A stretch of DNA of 64,000 bases from Polyangiaceae bacterium (GTDB lineage Bacteria > Myxococcota_A > Polyangia > Polyangiales > Polyangiaceae), in NCBI GenBank assembly GCA_025936115.1, contig JAICTZ010000024.1, positions 39,361 to 103,360 on the forward strand, read 5' to 3'. The first letter of the stretch is position 1. Each line of letters opens with the position of its first letter. The notes beneath the pieces are model-generated. The model ran no database searches. It was not told the DNA's origin and saw only the letters and a list, made by a program, of their open reading frames with translations. Below are positions 26,124-39,928 of this stretch, one piece after another. The position numbers and the translations under genes were made by a program.

Positions 26124-28327
26124 TTAGGTGGGACGAGGCTTCCCGTAGAACGTCTCGTTTTTGCGCGCGAGCTCGAGCAGGAGCGGCGCCGCGCGGAACC
26201 GCTCGCCGTGCGCCTTCTCCTGCCGCTCGAGCCCACGCACGATTTCAGCCGGTCCGACGGCGTCGACGTAGCGAAATGGCCCGCCGCGAAAGGGCGGAAA
26301 CCCGAGCCCGAACACGGCGCCGATGTCGCCGTCGCGCGCACTTCGGAGGATACCCTCGCCGAGACAATACGCCGCTTCGTTCACGAACTGGAGCACGCAG
26401 CGTTCGACGATGTCCGGCGCCGGCGCGTCGCTCTTCGGCTCGACGCCGAGCACCGTGTACACGCTCGCGTCGACTTCACGCTTGTCCTTCTTCTTCGTGC
26501 CGTAGTCGTAAAAACCGCGGCCGTTCTTTTTCCCGAAGCGCTCGTCCTCGACCAAACGCTCGACTCCGGGCGGCAGCGCCATGCGCTCGCCGAACGCTTC
26601 GTGCAGGATTTTGCCGACTTTGAAGCCCACGTCGATGCCGACTTCGTCGAGCAGCGTGACGGGTCCCACGGGAAAGCCGAAACGCACGAGCGCCGTGTCG
26701 ATGGCTTCGACCGGCACGCCTTCGGCGAGCAAGAACGACGCCTCGTTCAGGTAGGGACCGAGGATGCGCGAGGTGTAAAAGCCCGCGCCGTCGCGCACGA
26801 CGATCACGGTCTTGCCCTGTTTCTTGCCGAGCTCGACCGCCGTCGCCGTCACCCACGGCGCCGTGCGCTCCGTCGTGATCACCTCGAGCAGCGGCATCTT
26901 CGGGACGGGGGAGAAGTAGTGCATGCCGATCACGCGCTCGGGCGCGACGGAGCCTTCGGCGATTTTGGTGATGGGGAGCGACGACGTGTTCGACGCGAAG
27001 ATCAGGTTCTTGCCGCCGGTGGCCAGGACGTCGGCGAGCACGGCGCGCTTGAGCGTCAAGTCCTCGAACACGGCTTCGATCACCAGGTCGAGCCCGTCGA
27101 AGCCGTCGTAGGTCGTCGCGGGCGTGACGCGCGCCGCCTCGCGATCGCGCTCGAAATCCGAGAGACGCCGTGAACGAGCGCGCTCGACGAAGAGCTCGTG
27201 CAAGTGCGCGACGCCGCGGCCGAGCGAGCGCTCGTCGCGATCCTTGAGCCGCACGGGGAGCTTCGCGTTGACGGCCGTGACGTAGGCGACGCCCGCACCC
27301 ATCAGACCCGCGCCGAGCACGCCGATACGCTTGAGCTTACGCGGCTCGGCGTTGGGACCGGCGACGCCGGGATCCTTCTTGAGCTCGTTTTGCGCAAAGA
27401 AGAGGCCCATGAGCTCGCGCGCTTCAGCGCTCTGTCCGAGCTCGCCGAACGCCGCGGCCTCGGCGCCGAGCCCCGCCTCGAGACCGCGCGAGAGCCCGAG
27501 CCGCACGACTTCGAGGATGCGCTCGGGCGCGGGGTAGTTGCCGTGCGTCTTCGCGAGCGTGCGCTTCTTCGCCTGTTCGAAGAAGACGGCGCGACCGAGC
27601 GGATTTTTGACGAGCAGCGCTTCAGCGAACGCCTTGCGCTTCGAGCCGGCGCGCGATGCCGTCGGACCCGCCGTGCGCGCGAGCGCAAACTTCACCGCGA
27701 CGTCGAGCACGATGGGCGTCGGCACGACCTCATCGACCAATCCCATACGTTGCGCGCGCCGCGCGTCGAGCTGCTTGCCCGTGAGGAGCAGATCGAGCGC
27801 GGCTTCGGTGCCGACCAGGCGCGGCAGGCGCTGCGTGCCGCCGAGCGCCGGCAAGAGCCCGAGCTGCACCTCCGGCAAGCCGAGCCGCGTCTTTTCGTCG
27901 CTGCTCGCCACGCGCGCGTGACAGGCGAGAGCGAGCTCGAGCCCGCCGCCGAGACACGCGCCGTGGATGGCCGCGACGACCGGCTTGTTCGAAGCCGCGA
28001 GGCGCGAAAACGCCGCCTGGCCGCGGCGCGAGAGCTCGCTGAGCTCGTAGCCGCTCGTGGCCGCGATGAGCTCTTTGATGTCGGCGCCCGCGACGAAGCC
28101 GTCCGGCTTGCCGGAGGCGACGACGACGGCGCGCACGCTCGGATCGGCGTCGATTGCGTCGAGCGCGGCTTCGAGCTCGGGCGCGAAGGCGCCGCGCAGC
28201 GTGTTCACGCTTTCCCCGGGCACGTCGATGCGAATGACGGCGACGCCGTCGTCACGCCGTTCGAGGACGATGGCGGGGCCTGCGGCGGGCACGGGCGGGC
28301 GGCTCACGAGTGTTTCGGCGGGGTTCG

Positions 28328-28331
<4 letters not shown>
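26124..28331 (-). CDS. fadJ: Fatty acid oxidation complex alpha subunit (enoyl-CoA hydratase / 3-hydroxyacyl-CoA dehydrogenase)
   Basis: A 735-residue bifunctional protein. The start at 28331 overlaps the fadI stop by 4 bp (ATGA). Residues ~20-210 are a crotonase domain (AGADIKELI oxyanion region, HGACLGGGLELALACH with hydratase Glu, LPEVQLGLLPALGGTQRL). Residues ~320-500 are the NAD-binding dehydrogenase (GVLGAGLMGAGVAYV, FASNTSSLPI, GMHYFSPVPKMPLLE). The C-terminal helical domains contain FFVGPVTLLDEVG-like and FPPFRGGPFRYVD segments. It carries out the hydration and NAD-dependent oxidation steps of beta-oxidation, with FadI making the thiolytic cleavage. Naming as FadJ rather than FadB follows the pairing with a FadI-type thiolase. 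Confidence 0.93.
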
Positions 28332-29620
<1,289 letters not shown>

Positions 29621-29716
29621 CGAGGTGCGCGAGCTTAGTACGGCGGGCGAGCAGGTGCGTCCCCCGCGTGCCCCGCAGCCGGCGGGCGATTCCCCTACGC
29701 TTTCGACGGAGCTCGA

Positions 29717-30217
29717 TCAGTCGCTATTGGCCGCACGGCGTGGCACGGGGGTCAGGCGCGAGGTCGGCATCACGGACGGCATCGTGCCGCTTTCGCTCGA
29801 CGAGAAGCGCACGCGCACGTTCACACGCGAAGCGTGCGGGCCCTCGCACAATCGCCCCGCTAGCGCGAAGAGCTCTTGTTTGAAGGCCGCCGCGTCGTCG
29901 GTCGCCGCGAGCACGAGATCGCCGCCGTCGAGCGCCGGCACCAGGGCGCGGCACATCCCCTCCCGCGCGCTGCGCGTATCGTCGTGGGCTGCCTCGGCAC
30001 AAAGCATGACTGCGACACTGAGTACGTTCGGTCCCTTCCCCATTTCGTCGAGACGATGCAGAACGCGCTGCCGGAACTCAGCGGGTCCCTCGCTCGCCGT
30101 TTGCGCCACGACTGTGGCGTTCGGTGCGCGCCGCTGATACTCCGCGATCCATCCGGGCCAGCCTGCGCCGGCTTCGATGATCACGATGGAGCTGCGGCTG
30201 TCTTGGTCCATGTCCAT
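29717..30217 (-). CDS. Hypothetical protein, paralogue A
   Basis: A 166-residue protein. ATG at 30217 is preferred over GTG at 30238 because AGGGA lies just upstream. It begins MDMDQDSRSSIVIIEAGAGW and has a predicted alpha/beta pattern: a first strand, a helical stretch (EFRQRVLHRLDEM), a strand with Cys (LSVAVMLCAEAAHDD), and a segment GDLVLAATDDAAAFKQELF. It is a distant paralogue of the protein at 31674-32168. Shared features are the N-terminal V-x-E-x-GA-x-W-P motif, the strand then Asp-x-T cluster, and the F-x-x-x-LF-x-L helix. No characterised family is recognised. Confidence 0.65.
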   Translation of the reverse strand: MDMDQDSRSSIVIIEAGAGWPGWIAEYQRRAPNATVVAQTASEGPAEFRQRVLHRLDEMGKGPNVLSVAVMLCAEAAHDDTRSAREGMCRALVPALDGGDLVLAATDDAAAFKQELFALAGRLCEGPHASRVNVRVRFSSSESGTMPSVMPTSRLTPVPRRAANSD

Positions 30218-30850
30218 CCATTCCCTCAGCCCACGCACGGTGCGGGGGCTCGCCTACCGAGTTGCTGTCCAGAAGAGCTCCCGCCCTCGTAGCGAGATCA
30301 ACCCTAAGCGGGAGCAAACGCATCCCGGCAACCGACCGATACTCCCCTCTTCGCGACCGCTCGTCAAGCGTCGACTCTCCATCTTCACGATGAGCTCACG
30401 CCGACCTCGCGTGGTCTCGACGAGCAACGCGCCGTGAGGCGCGCGTCAGTCACTCGCCCGACATCAGGCTCACACAAAATCCGTGCGGCTTTCCGCGTCT
30501 CTTTTTTTTTCTACGCACTCTTGCTCGCGTCAGTCCGCGCCACGTCCGTGTGGAAAAGTTCTTCCGCCGCGCACTCGAGCGTGCGGCGCGTTTGCGATCG
30601 CTCGTCGCTCGCTGCCTCGGATCGGCGAGCGCGCAATTTTCCGCGCGCTCGCGCTGCTCGGCTGCGGGCGCCTCCGCCGTGGCGCGTTCCCTCTCATTCG
30701 GCTCGATGGTGACGCCGGAGTGTCACACGTACATGCGAGTCCAATGTAGGAATTTGTGAGGGGTTGGTCAGGATTGCGATACTACGCAACTGACACAATC
30801 AGCGGCCGAGGTCGGGGGCGGAACTACCCGTCTTGCCAGGCTTCGACGGC
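30218..30850. other. Intergenic region of about 630 bp without a supported gene
   Basis: Short plus-strand frames here (around 30434-30750) are Arg/Ser-rich and lack coding bias. A run of nine T (30502-30510) follows a weak GCGG/CCGC hairpin (30485-30496), a terminator-like arrangement on the plus strand although no plus-strand gene precedes it. The left part is the likely promoter region of the minus-strand gene starting at 30217. Confidence 0.4.
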
Positions 30851-31591
30851 TTAGGTGCCGCAGCGTGCCGAACTGGTCTGACCGGCGGCTGCGGGGGCAC
30901 AAGGCCCGGTGGACGCGCGCAGGTACGCGGCGAGCACGCGCGACCAATCCCAGCCCAGTCGCTGGCCGAGCGTGCCGATCTGACACTGCGCTAAGTAAAC
31001 CTCTTCGCCCCAGCCGCCCATTGCGACACGGCGTTCGTAAGCCGCGACCGCTTGCTCGAGCTTGCCGTAATCGCGGTAGCTCTGCGCGAGGTAAAAGACG
31101 TAACGCGCGTTGTCCGGCTCGGCGACGAGCGCCGCCTCGAGCACGCGCGCGTCCTCGGCGTACTTGGCGTTCGGGTCCCGGTTGCGCGCGCTGTCGAAGT
31201 GCCCCCACACGACGGGGCCGCGCAGCGACACCGCGCCGTGCGGTGCGTCGCACACGATCGCCTCGTGAAGCACGCCCTGGTAACGCCACGGCAGCGAGTG
31301 TTTGACGAGCGTCCCGAGCTCCCACGCCGTCTCGGGCGACGCGCGGCGCCGATGCAACAAGCGATATCGATCGGCGACGAGCTCGGGCCACGTGAAACCC
31401 GCCGGTACCTCGAGCACCTCGTCCGCGTCCATGATGAGCCTGTAGTCCGCCTTGCCGTCGGCGAGGCGCAGCGCCTCGGTCCGGTTGTGACCGAAGTTCT
31501 TCCAAGGACGCTCGTGGAGCTCGCCGGGGATGTCCGCGAGCTCACGCCGGACGAGGTGCTGGGTGCCGTCGCTCGAGCCGGTATCGACGGG
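30851..31591 (-). pseudogene. Remnant of a family 2 glycosyltransferase
   Basis: The frame opens immediately after a stop (31592-31594) with PVDTGSSDGTQHLVRREL, the internal nucleotide-binding motif of GT2 enzymes usually found ~35 residues into the protein. It continues with KNFGHNRTEAL, the DxD-type LIMDADEVL, and a TPR-like tail (EPDNARYVFYLAQSYRDYG, LEQAVAAYERRVAMGG). The whole 5' end with the first strand is missing, and the tail ends abruptly (STGPCAPAAAGQTSS). An ATG at 31432 would give 193 residues without the first half of the active site. It is read as a doubly truncated remnant. A large inverted repeat lies at its truncated 5' side. Confidence 0.75.
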
Positions 31592-31605
31592 TTACGTCTG
31601 AGCCA

Positions 31606-31632
31606 GTCAGTTCCAGCTCAACTGGAACTGAC
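31606..31632. terminator. Perfect 11-bp inverted repeat, terminator-like
   Basis: Arms GTCAGTTCCAG (31606-31616) and CTGGAACTGAC (31622-31632) flank a 5-nt loop. It lies 42 bp after the stop of the minus-strand gene at 31674 and next to the truncated glycosyltransferase end. It may end transcription of that gene or mark a rearrangement point. Confidence 0.5.
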
Positions 31633-31673
31633 GCGACCGTTACCGCGCTAGCTTTGCGGCCGTCGAGCCCGAC

Positions 31674-32168
31674 TCAGGCGACGCGCGGAACGGAGCCGTC
31701 AACCAGCGTCACCCCGGCAGAGGTCACCGGGCCGGACGCACGGCGCGCATCCTCGCCGAAGATGGCGCGGATGCGCCCTTCGGCCGCTGCGGCTTTGGCC
31801 AGATCGGCCACGAGATCGAAGAGGCGGCGCCGGAAGCGATCCGTCGCGTCGTGGCACGCCGTGAACGAGAGTGAGCCCGTCGGCGCAAGACGCGCGAGCA
31901 GGCATTCGGCCATGGCGCGGCGCGCCGCTTCCGCCGTCTCGTCCGCGCGCTGGTTACAGGCGACGAGCGCGACGTTCACCTGCATTCCTCGCGGAAAAGC
32001 CGTCGCAGAGAAGTCCTCCACGCGGGCGGCGAAGGCGAGCGGGCCCTCTCCCTCCACCTCCGCGAGCACGCGGCATACGCCCGCTTCGGCGCTCATCAAT
32101 GCGGCTGGCCAAGAGGCTCCGAGCTCGACGACGACGAGCAGCGTTTTAGGAAGACTTCTTTGGGCCAT
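31674..32168 (-). CDS. Hypothetical protein, paralogue B
   Basis: A 164-residue protein starting MAQRSLPKTLLVVVELGASW. The order of elements matches the protein at 29717-30217: an initial strand ending in a WP motif, a helix with F-x-x-R-V, a strand with Cys (MQVNVALVACNQRADE), and a C-terminal helix (DRFRRRLFDLVADLAKA). The two are diverged duplicates on either side of a glycosyltransferase remnant. No signal peptide or known motif is visible and function is unknown. An inverted repeat follows the stop. Confidence 0.68.
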   Translation of the reverse strand: MAQRSLPKTLLVVVELGASWPAALMSAEAGVCRVLAEVEGEGPLAFAARVEDFSATAFPRGMQVNVALVACNQRADETAEAARRAMAECLLARLAPTGSLSFTACHDATDRFRRRLFDLVADLAKAAAAEGRIRAIFGEDARRASGPVTSAGVTLVDGSVPRVA

Positions 32169-32258
32169 CGATTTCGGAATTAAGACTACGCGCGAGCTAC
32201 GGGCAAGATTCCCGTTTGTTTAGCGCTAATCGGATGTACGCGCACGCGGGGAAACTGG

Positions 32259-33560
32259 CTACACCTCGAGCAAGATACGAGCGGGGTCCTCGATACATTG
32301 CTTGATGCGCTTAAGAAAGGTTACAGCCTCGCGCCCGTCGATGAGGCGATGGTCATAAGTGAGAGCGATGTACATCATGGGGCGAATGACCACGGCGCCG
32401 TTCAGCGCGATGGGGCGCTCCTGAATGGCGTGCAGCCCGAGGATGCCGCTCTGGGGTGGGTTCAAAATTGGCGTCGAGAGCAGCGAGCCGTAGATCCCGC
32501 CGTTCGAGATCGTGAACGTCCCGCCCTGGAGCTCGTGGAGCTCGAGCTTGTTGTCTTTGGCACGTTTACCAAAGTCGGCGATCTTGAGCTCCACCTCGGC
32601 AAAGCTCAGCCGATCGGCGTCGCGCAGCACGGGCACGGCAAGACCTTTGCCGCCGCCGACGGCGACACCGATGTCGTAGTGGTTCTTGTAAACGATGTCC
32701 GTGCCGCGGATCTCGCCGTTGACGGCGGGGATGAGCTTCAGCGCGTCGATCGCCGCCTTGACGAAGAACGACATGAAGCCGAGCTTGATCGAATACTTCT
32801 CGGAGAACGCATCCTGGTGCTGCTTGCGCAGCGCCATCACGTTCGTCATGTCGATCTCGTTGAACGTCGTGAGCAGCGCCGCTTGCGACTGAGCCTGCAG
32901 CAGGCGCTCGGCGACGCGCCGCCGGAACGGCGACATCGGCACGATCTCTTCCGCACCCGGCTCGGAAGCGGCGGGTACGCCGCGGCTCGGCGCGCGCACG
33001 GGCGGCTCCTCGTGACGGAGCACGTCCTCCTTGAGCAGGCGACCGCCGGGTCCCGACGGTTCGACTTCTTCTTGCTTGAGCCCGCGCTCCTTGAGCGCGC
33101 GACGAGCCGAAGGCATCACGCGCGCGAACCCCTGCGGCGGCATCGAGTCGCGCGGCGGCGTGCTCGGTGGACGCGCGGGTTCGGCGGCGGGCGCAGGCGG
33201 CGCGGCGGAACCTGCTGGTGCAGCCGCTGGAGCCGGCGCGGCACTGGACGACGTCGCGGCGCTCGGCGGCACGGCAGCAGGGGCGGCAGCAGCGGCCGAA
33301 CGTGACGGCCCCGGCGCGGCGTCGCCCTCTTCGAGGATGCCAATCACGTCGCCGACGGCCGCGGTCTGCCCTTGCTTCAGCTTGATCTGCTTGATGACGC
33401 CGGCGACGGGCGCCGGCAGATCGACCGTCACCTTGTCGGTCTCGATCTTCACGACGGTCTCGTCGCGCTGAACGCGGTCACCCTCGCGCTTCAGCCATTC
33501 GCCGATCTGCACTTCGGTCACGGATTCCCCGACCGCCGGCACCTTGAGCTCGATCGCCAT
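32259..33560 (-). CDS. sucB: 2-oxoglutarate dehydrogenase E2, dihydrolipoyl succinyltransferase
   Basis: A 433-residue protein from ATG at 33560 (MAIELKVPAVGESV). The lipoyl domain (residues 1-80) has the modified Lys in VKIETDKVTVDL. An Ala/Pro-rich linker follows (~85-150), then the peripheral-subunit-binding domain (ARVMPSARRALKERGLKQEE). The catalytic core contains MSPFRRRVAERLL, LGFMSFFVKA and YDHRLIDGREAVTFL with the acetyltransferase His. It transfers succinyl to CoA in the TCA cycle. It lies 150 bp downstream of sucA on the same strand. No E3 (lipoamide dehydrogenase) gene is in the window. Confidence 0.94.
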   Translation of the reverse strand: MAIELKVPAVGESVTEVQIGEWLKREGDRVQRDETVVKIETDKVTVDLPAPVAGVIKQIKLKQGQTAAVGDVIGILEEGDAAPGPSRSAAAAAPAAVPPSAATSSSAAPAPAAAPAGSAAPPAPAAEPARPPSTPPRDSMPPQGFARVMPSARRALKERGLKQEEVEPSGPGGRLLKEDVLRHEEPPVRAPSRGVPAASEPGAEEIVPMSPFRRRVAERLLQAQSQAALLTTFNEIDMTNVMALRKQHQDAFSEKYSIKLGFMSFFVKAAIDALKLIPAVNGEIRGTDIVYKNHYDIGVAVGGGKGLAVPVLRDADRLSFAEVELKIADFGKRAKDNKLELHELQGGTFTISNGGIYGSLLSTPILNPPQSGILGLHAIQERPIALNGAVVIRPMMYIALTYDHRLIDGREAVTFLKRIKQCIEDPARILLEV

Positions 33561-33710
33561 AGCTATCGGGGCCGTTTCTAGCCCCAGCATCGGGAAATAA
33601 CAACCGAAGCCGCGGCGCCGCAGCATCGCTGCAGAACGGCGCGAAACCGGCCGCCAGAATCTACCAGGCGCGCGGCCGAGCCGGAAACAAACGGGACTGC
33701 GCGGGCCGGC

Positions 33711-36554
<2,844 letters not shown>

Positions 36555-36702
36555 GGCTTTCGGCTCGACTCGCGGCCAGGCGTTTTGGACCCCGTAAGTG
36601 CCGCGGTCAAGGTTCGGACGTGCGCGGTAGCGAATCGAGCCATCCGAGGCTCGGCGCGAGACGCGCGGCGTGCCTCCTGGCCACAATTTTGCGCAGAAAG
36701 GC

Positions 36703-38085
36703 TCAGTTGTCGCGGTCGATACCGAGCTCACGCAAGCGGCGTAGAAACGTTGGATACGAAATACCGAGCACCTCTGCCGCCGCGCCGCGTCGTCCGTTCA
36801 TGTGCTCGAGCACGCGCTGCACGTACGCGCGTTCGACCTCGTCCACCGGTGGCGGCGACCCCTCGGCGTTGAGCGAGACGCCGAAGAAGACGTTCGACGG
36901 GATCTCGGTGCGCGCGGCCGGCGGCAGCACGATGTCCTCCGGTTCGATGCGCGCCTCGGCGCTCAGGATCACGGCGCGTTCGATGATGTTCTTGAGCTCG
37001 CGCACGTTGCCCGGAAAATCGTAGCGACTGAGCTTGGCGAGCGCGTCCGCCGAGAGTCCCACGGTGCGCTTCTTCATGCGCCGCGCGCACTGCTCGACGA
37101 AGAGCTGCGCCAGATCCGGGATTTCTTCGTGGCGTTCGGCGAGCGGCGGCACGCGCAGCACGAACACGCTGAGCCGATGGTACAGGTCCTCGCGAAACTT
37201 GCCGGCTTTGACGAAGGCGTCGACGTCGCGATTGGTCGCGGCGATGACGCGCACCGACACCTCGAGCTCGCGCTCGCCGCCGAGCCGCCGGAAGCGCTGC
37301 GCGTCGAGGAACTTCAAGAGCTTGGCCTGCGAGTGATCGGGCAGCTCGGCGATCTCGTCGAGAAAGAGCGTACCTTTGTCGGCGAGCTCGATCAGGCCGC
37401 GGCGCGAGCTACGGGCGTCCGTGAAGGCGCCGCGCTCCCAGCCGAACAGCGTGCCCTCGATCAGGTCGGCGGGGATCGCCGCGCAGTTCACGTCGACGAA
37501 CGACGAATCCGCTCCCGTCGGCGGGTACGTGTAGCGATGCAGCGCTTCGGCGGCGTATTGCTTGCCGGCGCCCGACGGGCCCACGATCAAGACGGGCGTG
37601 AACGGGCTGCGCGCGAGTTGCTCGAGCGTGCGCGTGAAGGCGCGCATGGCCTGGCTCTTCGGCTCGACGTTTTGCGGCGTGACGAGGCGCTGTGACAGCT
37701 CGAGCCGATCACGGAGACCGCGCACTTCGAGCGCCTTCTTGACCTTGAGCAAGAGGTCCGTCGGCTGCACGGGCTTGGCGAGATAGTCGACCGCGCCCGC
37801 GCGCAGCGCCTCGACTGCGTTCGCGATGTCGGCGTAGGCCGTGACGAGAATGAAGAGCGGCGCCGACTGACCCTCCGCGCGGATTTCGCGCAAGAGCGCC
37901 ATACCGTCGCCGTCCGGCAGGCGCCGATCGAGCAGCACCACGTCGGGCACGGCGCGATCGATCTCCTTCTTTGCGCGCGCGATGTTGATCGCCGAACGAA
38001 CTTCGAACCCCTCCGCCGCGAGCGCGCTCTCCGCGAGCACGCGGAACACCTGTTCGTCGTCGACGATGAGAACGCTGGGTTTCAC
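36703..38085 (-). CDS. Sigma-54-dependent response regulator (NtrC family)
   Basis: A 460-residue protein. The receiver domain (residues 1-120) has VLIVDDEQVF and the phospho-Asp in DVVLLDRRLPDGDG. The AAA+ domain has Walker A VGPSGAGKQYAAEAL (GAGK) and LFLDEIAELPDHSQ. The sigma-54 contact loop reads GAFTDA rather than GAFTGA. The C-terminal Fis-type HTH ends the protein (GRRGAAAEVLGISYPTFLRR). It is paired with the kinase at 38124-39797, 38 bp upstream. A dicarboxylate-sensing DctD-like role is suggested by the nearby symporter and sucAB; inference. The GAFTDA variant should be checked for function. Confidence 0.93.
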   Translation of the reverse strand: MKPSVLIVDDEQVFRVLAESALAAEGFEVRSAINIARAKKEIDRAVPDVVLLDRRLPDGDGMALLREIRAEGQSAPLFILVTAYADIANAVEALRAGAVDYLAKPVQPTDLLLKVKKALEVRGLRDRLELSQRLVTPQNVEPKSQAMRAFTRTLEQLARSPFTPVLIVGPSGAGKQYAAEALHRYTYPPTGADSSFVDVNCAAIPADLIEGTLFGWERGAFTDARSSRRGLIELADKGTLFLDEIAELPDHSQAKLLKFLDAQRFRRLGGERELEVSVRVIAATNRDVDAFVKAGKFREDLYHRLSVFVLRVPPLAERHEEIPDLAQLFVEQCARRMKKRTVGLSADALAKLSRYDFPGNVRELKNIIERAVILSAEARIEPEDIVLPPAARTEIPSNVFFGVSLNAEGSPPPVDEVERAYVQRVLEHMNGRRGAAAEVLGISYPTFLRRLRELGIDRDN

Positions 38086-38123
38086 TGGCTCAAACTCCTA
38101 AGACGCAGGCACTGGTGCTCGGG

Positions 38124-39797
38124 CTAGCTCGTCGGTGGTAACGTGAGCGTGAAGATCGCGCCCTTGAGTGACGGTTCGAGCGCGAGCTTGCCGCCGTGCG
38201 CGCGCGCGATGCGTTGCGATAGCGCAAGTCCGATGCCCACGCCGCTCGGCTTGCCGGAGTGGAACGGCTCGAACAGCTGGTCCACGATGTCGGAGCCGAG
38301 TCCCGGCCCGTTGTCGGACACCTCGAGGCGCACGCCTTGGCCGTGTGCCTCGTCGCGCTCGAGGCGCACGTCGATGCGCGGCCGCTCGTCGGAGCTCGCA
38401 GCGAGCGCCTCGATGGCATTGGTGACGAGGTTGGAAATCACGATGTGCAAGAGCTGCGGGTCCACTTCGGCCTCGAGCGGCGCGTTCGGCAGGACGAGCA
38501 CGAGCTCGATGCCCACGTCTTTGGCCGACTTCTCGAGCAACGACGTGACCTTGGGTACGAACTCCGTGAGATCGACGCGCACCTTGCGCGGCACGATGCC
38601 CTTCGAGAACGTCATGAGCTCGGCCGTGAAGTTCGCGAGTCGAGAGATCTCGCCGCGGAGCTCGTGCAAAGCCTGCTCGCGGCCGGGCGCGCCCTGATCG
38701 CAGGCTATTTCCGTGGCCATGCGGATACCGTTCAACGAGTTTTTCACCTCGTGCGCGATGAGGTTCGCGGCCTCGCCCACGCGCTGCAGGCGTTCCTCGC
38801 GCACGGCCTGCTCCTCGGAGCGGCGGAAGGTCGCGAGCGAGCGCCGGAGCAGCACGACGAGCGCGAGGAGCGGCACGGCCGCGAGCGCGAGCGCCACGGC
38901 GAGCCGCGACTGAATGCGCGAACGTGTCGGCTGCAAGAGCTCGTGTTCGGGCACGAGCAGCGAGAGCTCGAGCTCGGTGCTCTCGATCGGGCTCGTCGCG
39001 ACGACCGTACGGACACCGAAGAGGTCCGCCGTCGTCACGTGGCCGAGCGCCGCGTCGGAGCTGAACAAGCGGCGCCAATTGTCTTCGTGCGCGAAGGCGG
39101 GCGGCGCGGGCGGATACACGATGTCTCCTCCGCTCGTCACGAGCACGGTGTTCACGTTCGCGCGCGCTCCGCCCACGCTGAGCACGTCGCCGTGCTTCAA
39201 ATCGACGGCGCCGAGCAGCACCCCCGTCACGCTCCCACCGCGTACGATGGGCGTAACGACGTAGAGCACGGCGTCCTCGGAGCGCTCGGGATCGACCGGC
39301 ACGACGTGCACGGAGCGGCTCTTCAGCACGTTGACGAACCAAGGCCGGTCGGCAAAGTTCTGTCGCGGTAAGAAGTGCTCCGGCCCTTCCCAGAGCACCT
39401 GCCCGTCGACGCCGAGGATCGCGAGCCCGAGGTTGAAGAACGTGCCCTTCTGGTGCGAGAGGGTGACGAGGCTCCGCTCCGGCGCGAGATTCTGGTCGAG
39501 CAGATTCACGTCCGAGCGGAGGCCCAAGCGGCGAAGCTGCTGCACGAGCAGGTCGAGGTAGCGGACGAGGTAATGACCGCGCAGGTTCGCTTCAGCGAGC
39601 AGCTGTTCGCGGAGCTGGTCCTCTTCGTGCGAGCGCTCCGTCGTGAGCACGCCGACGACCAGAGCGAGCGCCGCGGCCGCCGTCGCCAGATAGATCGCGA
39701 GCACGGCGCGGGCGAAGCGAGCGTGGGCCGCGGCGAGAGCCGTCGCGGTGCCGTGCCCGTGCGAGGCCGGCTCCTCTGGAGCGAAATGCTGCGTCAC
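38124..39797 (-). CDS. Membrane sensor histidine kinase with periplasmic Cache domain
   Basis: A 557-residue protein with GTG start. A transmembrane helix at ~30-52 and a second at ~300-320 flank a ~245-residue periplasmic domain with a double-Cache pattern (FFNLGLAILGVDGQVLW, PWFVNVLKSRSVHVV, VVTPIVRGGSVTGVLLGAVD). The cytoplasmic part has H-box ANLIAHEVKNSLNGI, N-box VISNLVTNAIEAL, and GVGIGLALSQRIARAHGG. The architecture is that of DctB-type kinases, which sense C4-dicarboxylates. It is cotranscribed with the NtrC-type regulator downstream. Confidence 0.9.
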   Translation of the reverse strand: MTQHFAPEEPASHGHGTATALAAAHARFARAVLAIYLATAAAALALVVGVLTTERSHEEDQLREQLLAEANLRGHYLVRYLDLLVQQLRRLGLRSDVNLLDQNLAPERSLVTLSHQKGTFFNLGLAILGVDGQVLWEGPEHFLPRQNFADRPWFVNVLKSRSVHVVPVDPERSEDAVLYVVTPIVRGGSVTGVLLGAVDLKHGDVLSVGGARANVNTVLVTSGGDIVYPPAPPAFAHEDNWRRLFSSDAALGHVTTADLFGVRTVVATSPIESTELELSLLVPEHELLQPTRSRIQSRLAVALALAAVPLLALVVLLRRSLATFRRSEEQAVREERLQRVGEAANLIAHEVKNSLNGIRMATEIACDQGAPGREQALHELRGEISRLANFTAELMTFSKGIVPRKVRVDLTEFVPKVTSLLEKSAKDVGIELVLVLPNAPLEAEVDPQLLHIVISNLVTNAIEALAASSDERPRIDVRLERDEAHGQGVRLEVSDNGPGLGSDIVDQLFEPFHSGKPSGVGIGLALSQRIARAHGGKLALEPSLKGAIFTLTLPPTS

Positions 39798-39851
39798 CGC
39801 GTAGGATCTCAGTTACTCCACGCCGCCCACGCCGGCCAGACCGCACGCTTA

Positions 39852-39881
39852 AAGAAAGATGTACCCAAGAAAGATGTTCCC
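39852..39881. repeat. 15-bp tandem direct repeat
   Basis: AAGAAAGATGTACCC (39852-39866) is followed directly by AAGAAAGATGTTCCC (39867-39881), one mismatch. It lies about 55 bp upstream of the kinase start at 39797 and could be a pair of regulator half-sites. Confidence 0.55.
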
Positions 39882-39928
39882 CGCAGGGCCGCACGGCGGC
39901 ATGGCCGCGAACGTCGTCGGGCGCCTCG

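Noticed and set aside
30434..30759. Several short plus-strand frames in the intergenic region
   Set aside because: Overlapping in all three frames, Arg/Ser-rich, no ribosome-binding site, no similarity pattern.
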